Of a DNA stretch of 64,000 nucleotides, positions 31,607 through 41,309 are shown one piece after another. Within the stretch, counting starts at the first letter, position 1; each line of letters begins with the position of its first letter. The stretch is taken from NCBI GenBank assembly GCA_009778065.1, contig WRKM01000013.1:23006-87005 (forward strand), written 5' to 3'. This DNA comes from Oscillospiraceae bacterium (GTDB lineage: Bacteria > Bacillota > Clostridia > Oscillospirales > Ruminococcaceae). The notes beneath the pieces were generated by a model. It was not told where the DNA came from. It saw only the letters and a list, made by a program, of their open reading frames with translations, and did no database searches. The position numbers were made by a program, and so were the translations under genes.

Positions 31607-34030
31607 CTAATCAATTTTTACCGTTGATTTACCCTTATCCGATGTTTCCGGTACAGGGATTAAATTTGTGTCGGCTTTGATGAGCGGTTTTTGATATGGT
31701 TGAATGTTGGTTCTGACGAGTGCGGTTTCTAAAACAGTGCTTATGTCCTCGGCGATAACGAATTTTAAATTATTTTTAATTATGTCGTCAAGCTCGTCAA
31801 TATCGGGTTCGTTTTCTTTAGGGATAATTACGGTTTTGATTCCCGATTTATACGCCGCCATTGTTTTTTCTTTGAGTCCGCCGATAGGCAGAACTTTTCC
31901 GTGGAGTGTTATTTCACCCGTCATAGCCACATCACGCCTGACAGCTATCCCCGACAGAGCGGAAACAAGAGCTGTGGTCATTGTTATCCCTGCGGACGGA
32001 CCGTCTTTAGGGACTGCACCCTCAGGCGCGTGAATATGCAGGTCTTTGTCTTTATAAAAATCGGGGTTAATTCCGTAACGCGGGGCTAAAACCCGTACAA
32101 GGCTTACGGCAAGCTTAGATGATTCGGTCATAACATCGCCGAGCGAACCTGTAATTTCGATTTTGCCGGTACCATCCATAACCGCGACTTCGAGAGGCAT
32201 AATCACTCCCCCGACAGACGTCCACGCCAAGCCCCCGGCTACGCCGACTTCATCATTTTTTGATAATATGTCGGGCGAATATTTCTTTACGCCTAAAAAG
32301 TCTTTCAGGTTTTGAGCGGTGACAATAACGCTTTTTTCGCCGGAAATTAATTTTTTCGCCGCTTTTCTGCAAACTGACGCAATCCGTTGTTCAAGCTTAC
32401 GCACGCCCGCTTCACGGGTATAAAAATCAATTACCGCATATATGGCATTATCGCGGATTTTGAGCATAGAAGCCTTTTCGCCGTGCTTTTTTAACTGCTT
32501 GGGAATTAAATGCTTTTTGGCTATATTAAACTTCTCCTCACGGGTGTAACTGCCGAGTTCGATAATTTCCATTCTATCAAGGAGCGGAGGGGGGATTGTT
32601 TCCGTGGTGTTCGCGGTGGTAACAAAAAGCACACGGCTCAAATCAAGCGGAATCTCAAGGTAATGGTCAATAAACTTTGAGTTTTGCTCAACGTCTAATA
32701 CCTCAAGCATAGCCGCAGAGGGGTCACCCTTATAATCACTGCCGAGTTTATCAATTTCGTCGAGCAGAATCAGCGGATTCATGGATTTTGCCTGTTTTAA
32801 AGCGGTTACTATTCTACCCGGCATCGAGCCGATATATGTTTTTCTGTGACCGCGGATTTCAGCCTCGTCGCGTACCCCGCCGAGCGAGATACGTGCATAT
32901 TTTTTACCTAAGGCTTTAGCGATTGATTTACCTACGGAGGTTTTCCCGACGCCCGGAGGTCCGACAAGGCAGATGATTTGCCCCCTTATGTCGGGGTTAA
33001 GCGCGCGAACCGCAAAAAGCTCTAAAATACGCTCTTTAACTTTTTTTAAGCCGAAGTGGTCTTTATCAAGTTGATTCTCTGCTTTTTTTATATCGGTCTT
33101 GTCTTTAGTGAGCGTCTTCCACGGCATATCGAGAACCATATCAAGATACGAGCGTATTACCCCCGCTTCCTGTGAGTGAACCGACAGCTTGAAAAGTCTT
33201 TCAGCCTCTTTTATTAACTTTTCCTCGGTCTCGGATTCAAAGCCGAGTTTCCCTATTTCCTCTATGTATTCTTCAGCTTCTTCTATTAGGTCCTCACCCT
33301 GTCCGAGTTGCTTTGACATTACCCGCATCTGCTCCCGCAGATAGTATTCACGTTGATTCTTTTCGAGTGCGTTTCGGACACGCTCGTGTATGTCCATTTC
33401 AAGTCCTATCACGTTGGTTTCGTTTTCAAGCACCGTGATAAGCGTTTCTATGCGCCGCTTTAAACTGCCTGTTTCTAAAAGCTTTTGTTTGTCATCTACC
33501 TTTAAAAATACGTTAAAGACAATTTTATCGAATAATACAGACAGATTCTTTTCAGTGACTATGCTTTCATATAGTTCGGGAGGCATTTTTGGTGCGAGAG
33601 AGCTGTATTCCTTGAACGTATCTATTAAAACCCTGAGAAGCGCGGTATTTTCGCCCGCAGATAAATTAGCGGAACGCGATTCAATAGGAGTGACTTCACA
33701 TTCAATAAACGGGTCAATAGATATAAACCGAAGTATCCTTGCTTTAGTTAGCCCTTCCACCAAAACGCGGGTAGTATTGTCGGGGGTACGGAGAATCTGC
33801 CTGATTTCGACAATTACCCCGATTTTATAAATCTCATCAAACAACGGGTCGGAAATCGAAGAATCCTGCTGTGCAACAAGGAAAATTTTTCTGTTCCCCG
33901 CGGCGGCGGTTTTCAATGCGTCAACGGATTTATCTTTGCCTACGTCAAAATGCAGTACCATCCCCGGAAAAATCACCAATCCGCGCATAGGCAGAGCCGG
34001 CATAATTTCAATCTGATTAGTTAATTTCAT
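31607..34030 (-). CDS. lon: ATP-dependent protease La (Lon)
   Basis: An 807-residue LonA protease of normal length. It has the N-terminal substrate domain ([20 protein letters not shown]), the AAA+ Walker A GPPGVGKT at about residue 356, Walker [11 protein letters not shown], and the proteolytic Ser in [11 protein letters not shown] (about 677) with the partner Lys in GGLKEK (about 720). It degrades misfolded and regulatory proteins in the cytoplasm. GAAGGAG precedes the start. A sigma-A promoter with 17-base spacing lies upstream; no CIRCE element is seen. Lon also degrades many antitoxins, which is relevant to the modules in this window. Confidence 0.97.
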   Translation of the reverse strand: MKLTNQIEIMPALPMRGLVIFPGMVLHFDVGKDKSVDALKTAAAGNRKIFLVAQQDSSISDPLFDEIYKIGVIVEIRQILRTPDNTTRVLVEGLTKARILRFISIDPFIECEVTPIESRSANLSAGENTALLRVLIDTFKEYSSLAPKMPPELYESIVTEKNLSVLFDKIVFNVFLKVDDKQKLLETGSLKRRIETLITVLENETNVIGLEMDIHERVRNALEKNQREYYLREQMRVMSKQLGQGEDLIEEAEEYIEEIGKLGFESETEEKLIKEAERLFKLSVHSQEAGVIRSYLDMVLDMPWKTLTKDKTDIKKAENQLDKDHFGLKKVKERILELFAVRALNPDIRGQIICLVGPPGVGKTSVGKSIAKALGKKYARISLGGVRDEAEIRGHRKTYIGSMPGRIVTALKQAKSMNPLILLDEIDKLGSDYKGDPSAAMLEVLDVEQNSKFIDHYLEIPLDLSRVLFVTTANTTETIPPPLLDRMEIIELGSYTREEKFNIAKKHLIPKQLKKHGEKASMLKIRDNAIYAVIDFYTREAGVRKLEQRIASVCRKAAKKLISGEKSVIVTAQNLKDFLGVKKYSPDILSKNDEVGVAGGLAWTSVGGVIMPLEVAVMDGTGKIEITGSLGDVMTESSKLAVSLVRVLAPRYGINPDFYKDKDLHIHAPEGAVPKDGPSAGITMTTALVSALSGIAVRRDVAMTGEITLHGKVLPIGGLKEKTMAAYKSGIKTVIIPKENEPDIDELDDIIKNNLKFVIAEDISTVLETALVRTNIQPYQKPLIKADTNLIPVPETSDKGKSTVKID

Positions 34031-34079
34031 ATATGTAATACTCCTTCACTTTTTAAATAAGAAAATAAACTCTATATTC

Positions 34080-34108
34080 AGTATAACACATGAAAACTCA
34101 AATTTCAA
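34080..34108 (-). promoter_or_regulatory. sigma-A promoter of lon
   Basis: On the minus strand TTGAAA (34108-34103) and TATACT (34085-34080) are separated by 17 bases, with TG one base before the -10 (extended type). It lies 50 bases upstream of the lon start. Confidence 0.75.
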
Positions 34109-34165
34109 GCGGAAATAAAATGGGAAAACGGTTTACATTAAATACCGTGCGGGGCAACAAATATT

Positions 34166-34189
34166 GCACCGCGCTCGTAAGCACGGTGC
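34166..34189 (-). terminator. terminator-like hairpin after cheB
   Basis: A ten-base-pair stem with one G-U pair (GCACCGTGCT / AGCGCGGTGC) and a TACG tetraloop, 23 bases past the cheB stop. On the minus strand it is followed by AATATTTG, so only a weak U tract. Confidence 0.6.
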
Positions 34190-34211
34190 AGACTGCCCAT
34201 AAGCTACTTGT

Positions 34212-35237
34212 TTATTTCAATTCGTCCATTATAAGTTTCGGTATCGCCTGTAAGGGGGCTTGTTTTTTTACTGCACCCACATTAAAAGCTACCATAGGCA
34301 TACCGTAGACGACACAGGTTTCTTTATCCTGCCCGATTGTATATGCGCCCATTTTTTTCATTTCTAATAAGCCCTTCGCGCCGTCCGCGCCCATCCCGGT
34401 AAGGATTACTCCGATTGCGTTATTTTTAGCTACTTGAGCGACGCTGTTAAACATTACGTCAACCGACGGACAATGCCCCGAAACCTTATCTCCGCGCTTA
34501 CTCGTTATGTAAAAGCCGCGGGTGTCTTTGTTAAGACGCAGGTGAAATTCCCCTGCCGCAACAAGGATTAACCCCGGACGTATGCGGTCTCCGTCAACAG
34601 CTTCGCGAGCCTCCATATTGCAAACTCTGTTTAGTCTGTCGGCATACATTTTTGTGAATCCGGCGGGCATATGCTGAACAACGATAATACCCGGCGTAGA
34701 CTTAGGCAGGTTTTCCAAAACTGTCGCGAGAGCTTCTGTACCGCCTGTTGATGCGCCTATGGCGATTATTTTGTTCGCGCTTGTGCCGCTCGCAATAGTT
34801 GCTAAAGACATGGGAGCTACTGTTTTTAAGGACGCGGCAGAAATTCTTCTGACCCTCGCGTTTGAGGCGATAACAACCTTTTTTCCGAGTTCCTTAATAA
34901 ACATATCGGTTTCACTGCTTCGCGGCTTTTTTATAAATTCAACCGCACCCGCCGATATAGCCTCGAAGGCATTAGTCGGCGTAGAAGTGACCACGATTGT
35001 CGGAATGGGATATTCGGGTAAAATCTGACCCAAAAAGTCAATACCGTTAAGTTTCGGCATTTCAACATCAAGGGTTATAACATCAGGTTTGTGCCGCATT
35101 ATTTTTTCTTTTGCCTCAAATGCGTCACTCGCCGCATCTATAACTTCTATTCCGCTAATTTCGTTAAGTCCCTTGGTTAACAAGGTTCTGAAAATTACGG
35201 AATCATCAACGACAAGTACTCTTATATTCTTAGCCAT
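34212..35237 (-). CDS. cheB: chemotaxis protein-glutamate methylesterase/deamidase
   Basis: A 341-residue CheB with an N-terminal receiver domain (VLVVDDSVIFRT, phospho-acceptor Asp57 in ITLDVEM) and a C-terminal methylesterase domain whose catalytic residues lie in GASTGGTEAL (Ser), VVQHMPAGFT (His) and GMGADGAKGL (Asp). It removes methyl groups from chemoreceptors after phosphorylation by CheA. Last gene of a cheA-cheW-cheR-cheB operon. A terminator-like hairpin follows. Complete and of normal length. Confidence 0.95.
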   Translation of the reverse strand: MAKNIRVLVVDDSVIFRTLLTKGLNEISGIEVIDAASDAFEAKEKIMRHKPDVITLDVEMPKLNGIDFLGQILPEYPIPTIVVTSTPTNAFEAISAGAVEFIKKPRSSETDMFIKELGKKVVIASNARVRRISAASLKTVAPMSLATIASGTSANKIIAIGASTGGTEALATVLENLPKSTPGIIVVQHMPAGFTKMYADRLNRVCNMEAREAVDGDRIRPGLILVAAGEFHLRLNKDTRGFYITSKRGDKVSGHCPSVDVMFNSVAQVAKNNAIGVILTGMGADGAKGLLEMKKMGAYTIGQDKETCVVYGMPMVAFNVGAVKKQAPLQAIPKLIMDELK

Positions 35238-35274
35238 TTTCTCTCCTTGCTTTAGGTTTTAGGCGGTCATATCC

Positions 35275-36111
35275 CTACTTTATTTCTCCGGGTAAAGGTT
35301 TACGGTAAATGGCGGGCTTTACGAATTGATACTGAGTCGTATCACGGGTGATACTTTCAGCGTGACCGATGAACAAATAACCGCCGGGAGCGAGAACGTC
35401 ATAAAGGCGTTTTACGACCTCTATTTTCGTATCATGCTCGAAATAAATCATTACATTTCTACAGAAAATAATGTCATAGGGCTGCGCCCTAAACGGGACT
35501 CTGTCCATGAGATTAAAGGTTTTAAACGTGACGCGCTTTGTGACGTCGGGAGAAACCTTGAAGCAGTCGTTATCCTGTTTAATAAAGTACTTGCGTTTCC
35601 ATGTATCGGGAAGATTTTTCATAGAATCCACATGGTATACGGCTTCTTTCGCCTTATTCATGACCCGCATAGATATATCCGTAGCGTCTACCTCTACAGT
35701 CCATGCGGATGATTTCAGGGCAAAGTATTCTAAAACCGCCATTACGTTCGTGTACGGCTCTTCTCCGCTTGAACATGCCGCACTCCAAATCGAAATCTTA
35801 TTATTCTTCTTGGTTTTTTCAAAATAGGGCAGAGCTACATCCTTCATGAAATCATAATGCTCTTTTTCTCTTAAAAAGAACGTATGATTTGTAGTCAGCC
35901 TATTCAACAGGTTAATCATTTCCGTACCTGTTTTGTCGGCAAAAATCATGTCTATAAAAGATTTAAAATCTTCAAAGCCGCGCTGCTTGATTGTATTGGC
36001 AAGCCTACCCTCAACCAAGGTTTTCTTTTGTGTAAGATTTATGCCGTATTTTTGAAGTATAAAAGTGGACAACCGTTTAAACTCAGAGTCCGATAATTTT
36101 GCTGAAATCAT
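35275..36111 (-). CDS. cheR: chemotaxis receptor methyltransferase
   Basis: A 278-residue CheR. The N-terminal helical domain is followed by the SAM domain with WSAACSSGEEPYTNVM and IIFCRNVMIYFE, both diagnostic. It methylates glutamates of chemoreceptors using SAM, opposing CheB encoded next. It lacks the C-terminal TPR tail of some CheR forms. It lies 46 bases downstream of cheW and 37 bases upstream of cheB on the same strand. Confidence 0.95.
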   Translation of the reverse strand: MISAKLSDSEFKRLSTFILQKYGINLTQKKTLVEGRLANTIKQRGFEDFKSFIDMIFADKTGTEMINLLNRLTTNHTFFLREKEHYDFMKDVALPYFEKTKKNNKISIWSAACSSGEEPYTNVMAVLEYFALKSSAWTVEVDATDISMRVMNKAKEAVYHVDSMKNLPDTWKRKYFIKQDNDCFKVSPDVTKRVTFKTFNLMDRVPFRAQPYDIIFCRNVMIYFEHDTKIEVVKRLYDVLAPGGYLFIGHAESITRDTTQYQFVKPAIYRKPLPGEIK

Positions 36112-36157
36112 GTTTTACCCCGATTTTCTTTTTGTTTTTATGTTTTAGTCTCGCTTT

Positions 36158-36667
36158 TTAAAATTCGTTATCGAATATGATTTTCTTTATGTTGAGGATA
36201 AGCTTGGTTCCGTCGTTCATTTCAAGAATGTACTCGATAAACCTGTTTTCATTTACGTTGTTCAGGTCGGGCGTTTTAGCTATATTTTTCTGCATTACCG
36301 ACAGAACCTCAAGAACCTCGTCAACGATTAATCCTACGGTTATATCGTTAAGCGCGACGATGATTGTACAGGTTTTTTCATTGTACTCAATCTCCTCTTT
36401 ACCGAAGCAGGAACGCATATTAACTACAGGAACAACCCTACTGCGGACATTGATAATCCCTTTTATGAAATACGGTACTTCAGCACAAGGAACTCTGGTG
36501 ATTTTGGGTACGCCGAGAATCTCCACGACATACGGGATTTCAATCCCGTAAACCTGCTCCCCAATCGCAAAAGTCAATGCTTTTGTTATTTCCTCTTCTT
36601 TTTCCGGACGAACAGATTTTTCACCCGGCTTTACGTTCTGTGCGAACAACGAGCTTGTATTTGCCAC
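36158..36667 (-). CDS. cheW: chemotaxis coupling protein
   Basis: A 169-residue CheW. The beta-barrel domain shows FAIGEQVYGIEIPYVVEI, FIKGIINVRSRVVPVVNMR and VGLIVDEVLEVL. It bridges CheA and chemoreceptors in the signalling array. It begins 22 bases after the cheA stop. The N-terminal 30 residues form a charged extension (KPGEKSVRPEKEEE). Standard otherwise. Confidence 0.93.
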   Translation of the reverse strand: MANTSSLFAQNVKPGEKSVRPEKEEEITKALTFAIGEQVYGIEIPYVVEILGVPKITRVPCAEVPYFIKGIINVRSRVVPVVNMRSCFGKEEIEYNEKTCTIIVALNDITVGLIVDEVLEVLSVMQKNIAKTPDLNNVNENRFIEYILEMNDGTKLILNIKKIIFDNEF

Positions 36668-36689
36668 AATTTCTTCCTCCTATACCGTT

Positions 36690-38846
36690 TTAGTAAACTT
36701 CAATCAGATTTGCGACGTCTATAATTAAAGATATGCTGCCGTCTCCCATAATCGTACACCCCGACAAGCCCGCGCCTTTTATGTTATATCTGCCGAGATA
36801 GGCGGGGAAAGGTTTTACGACCACCTGTTGTTCCCCGATGAGACGGTCAGCGAAAAGACACGCACTCTTACCATCGGTCTCAACAAGCAGAAGAATCCCG
36901 TCCTCAAAGTCGGTTACTTCGCTGGGTATGGCGAAATTTTCATGTAAACGCATAATCGGATAACACTGTCCTCTTATCATTATCATCTCGCCGCGTTGGG
37001 TATCTTTAATGATTTCGCTGTTTTGCACCTTAAAACTCTGCCTTATCGTAGAAATAGGAATCACGAATACGGTATCGTCTACCTTGACTTCCATTCCCTG
37101 TATAATTGCGAGGGTAAGAGGAATCTTTATGATAAAAGTAGTTCCGAAGCCGTGCTTGCTCTCTACCGTCAGCGAACCGCCGCATTTTTCGATGTTATCA
37201 CGCACAACATCCATACCCACGCCCCTGCCGCTGAACTCGGTGACAACATCGTTAGTCGAGAAGCCGGGGAGCAGAATCATGTTTTGTATTTCGCGTTCGG
37301 TATATTCACTCGGAAGCTTTAAGAGCAGACCGTTCATCTCTGCCTTATGCAGAACCTTTTCGGTGTCGATTCCTTTGCCGTCGTCGCTCACGGTAATGAC
37401 GACCTCTCCTGACGAACTTACCGCATTCAGCGTAACCGTTGCCTTGGCGGGCTTACCTTTTTCGAGCCTTTCCTCAACACTGTCTTCGATACCGTGGTCC
37501 ATACAGTTGCGGACGAGGTGCATGAGCGGGTCGTTTAAGCTGTCAACTATAGTTTTATCAACCTCTGTGGATTCGCCCTCGATTTTAAGCTCCGCATCTT
37601 TTCCGAGCTTCACCTTCATGTCGCGGACAATTCTGTTCATCTTTTGAAACGGACCGGCGAGAGGAACCATTCTGATTGACATAACGGTATCTTGCAACTC
37701 GTCTGTGAGTTTTTTTAACTCGCGTGCCGATTTTAGAAAACTTTCAAGCTTTAGTCCTTCAAGTTCGGGATTGGAGATTACCATAGATTCGGTCGTGATG
37801 ATTTCGCCGACTATATCATGCAGTTGGTCAAGTTTGGCAAGATTTACGCTTATAATACTTTGTTTGCCTGTGTTCAGGTGTGCCGCCTGATTGGTGTTTG
37901 AGGTCGGGGTTGCGGGTGCGGCAGTATCCGACGAGGGTATTTTTACGGGAGCCGGTGCGTTTTCAACGACCGATTGAACCGATGCTCCTGAGGTTGCCGC
38001 AGAATCTGTCGGTAATGAAACCGCCGCCGCTATCGAAGCTTCGTTCTCATTTTCGGATGCCGCAACCTGGTCGGAGCCGCTTTGTCCCGAGGCGTTGTTA
38101 TGTATAACTTCATAGGATTCTACATTTATTGCGTTTTCTATGAGCTTTAATACCGCCCCGTTCTCTTCGGGGTCTGCTTTAAAGGTCACGGTGAAGCCCT
38201 CTTCGACAATAATATCGCTCGCGTTGGGGTCGCCCTCTAAATCTTTCGGATAAAAATCTTTAACATCCGCTTCCTCGCGGATTTTATTAAGCAACATAGA
38301 AGAACGCAGGTTTTCCATTTTACAGCCTTCCTGGAAATAAATCCGCACGGTCATAAAGCCCTCGCCGAATTCGCCTCCGCCGGACGCCGCAGGAGAAGAG
38401 AGTGAAGCGGTTTCGGGGATTACACCGCCCTCGCTGGTCAGTATAGCCGCGCCTTTTTCGAGGTCACTTAAAACCGCCGAAAAATCTGTGGCTACATATT
38501 CACCCTCGCCCTGTATGAGCTCGACCTCCGCCTTAAATAGGTCAGACATACGGAAAACCAAGTCGTACACAAAGCTCACATCGCTGAGATTGTCGGGTTT
38601 TTCTCTTATTATAAAAAATAATTCTTCGCCCTTGTGTGCAAGAAGCTGTAACTCATCAAAGCCCATCATAGCCGACGAGCCTTTAACCGTGTGCATTATA
38701 CGGAAAATCTCGTTTATATCGTCCCCCGTAAAGGTTTGCGCCTCCTCTGTTTTCAGCAGGATTTCATCAAGCTGTTCAAGAAGAGTGTTGGTCTCAAAAA
38801 TATACATGTCAATCATGGACTCCATGCCGGATTCAATCTTAGACAT
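36690..38846 (-). CDS. cheA: chemotaxis histidine kinase
   Basis: A CheA of about 718 residues. P1 carries the phosphorylated His in MHTVKGSSAMMG (about residue 52). A CheY/CheB-binding P2 follows (about 165-260), then a linker rich in Ser, Ala, Thr and Pro, the dimerisation domain P3, the ATPase P4 (LVRNCMDHGIE, DDGKGID, GFSTNDVVTEFSGRGVGMD) and a CheW-like P5. The start at 38846 (MSKIESGM) is preferred since AAAGGA lies about 14 bases upstream; 38867 is an alternative without a ribosome site. It heads the che operon. No cheY, cheC, cheD or receptor gene is present in the window. Confidence 0.95.
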   Translation of the reverse strand: MSKIESGMESMIDMYIFETNTLLEQLDEILLKTEEAQTFTGDDINEIFRIMHTVKGSSAMMGFDELQLLAHKGEELFFIIREKPDNLSDVSFVYDLVFRMSDLFKAEVELIQGEGEYVATDFSAVLSDLEKGAAILTSEGGVIPETASLSSPAASGGGEFGEGFMTVRIYFQEGCKMENLRSSMLLNKIREEADVKDFYPKDLEGDPNASDIIVEEGFTVTFKADPEENGAVLKLIENAINVESYEVIHNNASGQSGSDQVAASENENEASIAAAVSLPTDSAATSGASVQSVVENAPAPVKIPSSDTAAPATPTSNTNQAAHLNTGKQSIISVNLAKLDQLHDIVGEIITTESMVISNPELEGLKLESFLKSARELKKLTDELQDTVMSIRMVPLAGPFQKMNRIVRDMKVKLGKDAELKIEGESTEVDKTIVDSLNDPLMHLVRNCMDHGIEDSVEERLEKGKPAKATVTLNAVSSSGEVVITVSDDGKGIDTEKVLHKAEMNGLLLKLPSEYTEREIQNMILLPGFSTNDVVTEFSGRGVGMDVVRDNIEKCGGSLTVESKHGFGTTFIIKIPLTLAIIQGMEVKVDDTVFVIPISTIRQSFKVQNSEIIKDTQRGEMIMIRGQCYPIMRLHENFAIPSEVTDFEDGILLLVETDGKSACLFADRLIGEQQVVVKPFPAYLGRYNIKGAGLSGCTIMGDGSISLIIDVANLIEVY

Positions 38847-38897
38847 ATTTTTACCATATCCTTTCATCGAAATAAAGAATTTTTATTACTCTGACTA

Positions 38898-38906
38898 ATT
38901 ATAACA
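38898..38906 (-). promoter_or_regulatory. extended -10 promoter element before cheA
   Basis: On the minus strand the sequence TGTTATAAT forms an extended -10, about 50 bases upstream of the cheA start. No -35 at standard spacing is seen (TTAACA lies 20 bases upstream). No sigma-D type element was found here. Confidence 0.45.
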
Positions 38907-39004
38907 CACATTAGACAAGAGATTGTTAACATTTTATGAACAACTGAAAAAATTTTGTATATTTTCCAAAGAAAAAGTTTGCCAAATGTAAAAAAATATG
39001 CTAA

Positions 39005-39010
39005 TATAAT
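39005..39010 (+). promoter_or_regulatory. -10 element before the FliK-like gene
   Basis: TATAAT at 39005-39010 lies just before the ribosome site AAGGGGG of the next gene. The nearest -35-like hexamer, TTGCCA at 38979-38984, has a long 20-base spacer. Divergent from the cheA promoter. Confidence 0.45.
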
Positions 39011-39028
39011 GTTAAGGGGGTGAATTTT

Positions 39029-41044
39029 ATGCCCGGTATACCACAAATTTCTAATCCTATTTCCGGAAAAAGCTACTCACAGAACAACTTAACAGGTAAA
39101 CAATCAGGTGTAGGCGGCGAGCAGTTTGATATAGTTCGGCTTATGAGTCCGCTTGAGGCTGTTTCGGTTTCTGACCGCGAAGCGGGGCGGAAGGGTACGC
39201 TTCTTGAACAGAAGGACTTTTTGCCCATGCTGGTCAAACTGAATAAAGACCCGAATATGGCGGTAGAGTCGCTGAAGCAGATTTTAAACGCCGACCTTCT
39301 TGCTGTAGCTAAATCTAACGGCTATACAGAGCTTTACGGTGAACTCGAAGAGCTTATGAAATCTGTTTTTTTGAACCCTGACGCGGTTGTTTCTGAGCTT
39401 ATAGCACAAGAGCAGAGTACCACGATTTTCGGAAGCGATAAATTTTTTGACCTTCTGAGGCATCTCGTGGGGACAAGCGAAGGGAAGCCCAACGCCGAGG
39501 AATTAAAAAATGCTGTCGGAAATATGTTAAAGGCAATTAACTTTTCCCGCAATCAGCAGGAAATTCTGAACGCTCTTTCATCTAACATGAAATTCTTAGC
39601 GCAGTATTTTTCCCCGAATAAGGCTCTTGCGGAAGACCTTTCGACCCTTGCGGAGCGGTGGGCGAATCCCGATGCCCCCGAACATTTTGAGCAACTCAAA
39701 AGCGAAACGCTATTTCTGACTAAAAATGTGTCCGACAGTCTGCTAAATAACGAACGGGTTCAGGTGCTGATTCCGCTGATTATTCATAACCTTTCGCGTT
39801 ATAATACAAATAAAGCGGTGATGAACGAATACTTTTCACAGCTTTTAACGCAGGTTTCGGGATTTCGTATGCGCGAGGAGTTAACCGATGCTTTTGCAAA
39901 GCTTACCGAGAAGTTGCTCGGTGAGAACGGCGCAAAGGAGGCGGAACGAGCGTATCAGACACTTAGAGAGGCAGACCTGCCCCCTGAGGCTAAGACGGCA
40001 GAGCATACTGCCGAAGAAAAACAGACAGCGAACATAGCAACGCCTGAGAAATCAGAGCAATCCCTGTCGCAGACCGCCCCGAAAGAGGCTAATGAACAGG
40101 CGGGGGTTCCCCGCCAAATAGGCGAGCTTTTAGCGAACGAGGGTTTATTAAATAATATAATCTTAGATGAGGATAAATTTACCTCAATGTTAAGAGGGTT
40201 TTTGCTCGGCAGAGAAAGCGGTATCGAAACCATAAAAAATATGCTCGAAACCCTGCTCGGAGGCTCCGAAGCAAATAATTCGCAGGTGAGAACCGCACTC
40301 GATTCGGAAATGGCGCGGCTTGACGACATTACGAAGCTCGTGAATTATCTTAACGATATTCTTCGCAGTATGCCCGATATTCCCGAAAGGCAGACGCTCT
40401 ATGAATATCTGACCGATATTATAAACGGTATGGTGGATAAGGGTGAGTTACCGACGCCGAAGGAAGAAGCGGCAGGACAAAACAATAGCCAAGGCACGAA
40501 TAGAGAAGTGTCCGATGCCGCGAGAGAATCCGCGCTTAAACAGCTTATTGAATTTGTTGAAAAAAATATAGACCATGCCGCCATAAAAACCCTTAACAAC
40601 TATAACGCCTCAAATCTTTTGCAAAGCCTGATTAACGCGCCGGGTGTGTTTACGCCTCTCGCACATTATATAATCCCGCTTGATGTAGACGGGCTAAAGT
40701 CGTTCGGGGAGTTATGGGTGGATGCTGACGAAGAAAACACCTCAACCCGTGCGGCGGGAGGAAAGTGTAAGTATCACCTCTTTTTGACGTTTGAGGTAGA
40801 AGCCGCAGGGCATTTTGAGGTTGACTTATATGCCGACGGAAAAGATGTTAATCTTTCGTTTTTTTACCCTGAGAGTTTTTCTGAAAAATCCGCATCACTA
40901 CTCGGAAAGGTAGGCAGAATCATAGCGCAGGCGGGTTATACTACTCGCGAAATTAAAACGGGTCCGTTACTTAAACCGCATGACCTAACACAGATTTTCC
41001 CCGATATACGCGAAAGGAGGACAGGCTTTAATGTCAAAGCGTAA
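39029..41044 (+). CDS. FliK-like (YlqG-type) flagellar hook-length related protein
   Basis: A 671-residue acidic, helix-rich protein. The long N-terminal and middle parts have no recognised domain. The C-terminal 130 residues (LKSFGELWVDADEENTSTRA to about IFPDIRERR) resemble the C-terminal hook-length control domain of FliK. It is followed, with overlapping ends, by an FlhB-like small gene, the same order as ylqG-ylqH in Bacillus. Likely role: flagellar export or hook-length function, or an accessory to it. ATG 39029 has AAGGGGG seven bases upstream; GTG 39020 is in frame but lies in that site. Confidence 0.65.
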   Translation: MPGIPQISNPISGKSYSQNNLTGKQSGVGGEQFDIVRLMSPLEAVSVSDREAGRKGTLLEQKDFLPMLVKLNKDPNMAVESLKQILNADLLAVAKSNGYTELYGELEELMKSVFLNPDAVVSELIAQEQSTTIFGSDKFFDLLRHLVGTSEGKPNAEELKNAVGNMLKAINFSRNQQEILNALSSNMKFLAQYFSPNKALAEDLSTLAERWANPDAPEHFEQLKSETLFLTKNVSDSLLNNERVQVLIPLIIHNLSRYNTNKAVMNEYFSQLLTQVSGFRMREELTDAFAKLTEKLLGENGAKEAERAYQTLREADLPPEAKTAEHTAEEKQTANIATPEKSEQSLSQTAPKEANEQAGVPRQIGELLANEGLLNNIILDEDKFTSMLRGFLLGRESGIETIKNMLETLLGGSEANNSQVRTALDSEMARLDDITKLVNYLNDILRSMPDIPERQTLYEYLTDIINGMVDKGELPTPKEEAAGQNNSQGTNREVSDAARESALKQLIEFVEKNIDHAAIKTLNNYNASNLLQSLINAPGVFTPLAHYIIPLDVDGLKSFGELWVDADEENTSTRAAGGKCKYHLFLTFEVEAAGHFEVDLYADGKDVNLSFFYPESFSEKSASLLGKVGRIIAQAGYTTREIKTGPLLKPHDLTQIFPDIRERRTGFNVKA

Positions 41045-41309
41045 TATCAGATACGGGCAGAAAGCCGCGGTCGCGCTGAAATATAATCCGGAGCTTAATT
41101 TCGCGCCTGTCGTGGTCGCTTCCGGTCTCGGAGAATTAGCACAGAAAATCGTTAATATAGCCGACGAAAACGGCGTGCCGATTTATCGCGACGACAGTGC
41201 CGCCGCGCTTCTTGTAATGCTTAACAGCGGTTCTGCCGTCCCGCCCGAACTGTACCAAATCATTGCGACTATTTATGCAGAGGTGGTCATGAACACTAAG
41301 GAGCTATGA
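41031..41309 (+). CDS. ylqH: FlhB C-terminal-domain-like protein
   Basis: A 92-residue stand-alone version of the cytoplasmic domain of FlhB/YscU export-switch proteins: AVALKYNPELNFAPVVVASG, LAQKIVNIADENGVPI and the final VPPELYQIIATIYAEVV. The autocleavage motif NPTH is not present (NPEL instead), as usual for the stand-alone YlqH/FhlB group. It overlaps the upstream gene by 14 bases. It may modulate substrate switching of flagellar export. The 3' end overlaps the convergent gene by six bases. Confidence 0.85.
   Translation: MSKRNIRYGQKAAVALKYNPELNFAPVVVASGLGELAQKIVNIADENGVPIYRDDSAAALLVMLNSGSAVPPELYQIIATIYAEVVMNTKEL

Noticed and set aside
34030..34211. CIRCE or other heat-shock operator before lon
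   Set aside because: No TTAGCACTC-N9-GAGTGCTAA pattern; only an ordinary sigma-A promoter is visible.
37009..37647. 212-codon plus-strand open frame inside cheA
   Set aside because: It is the reverse shadow of a well-conserved CheA kinase region; Ser/Thr/Leu-rich composition is typical of antisense frames.
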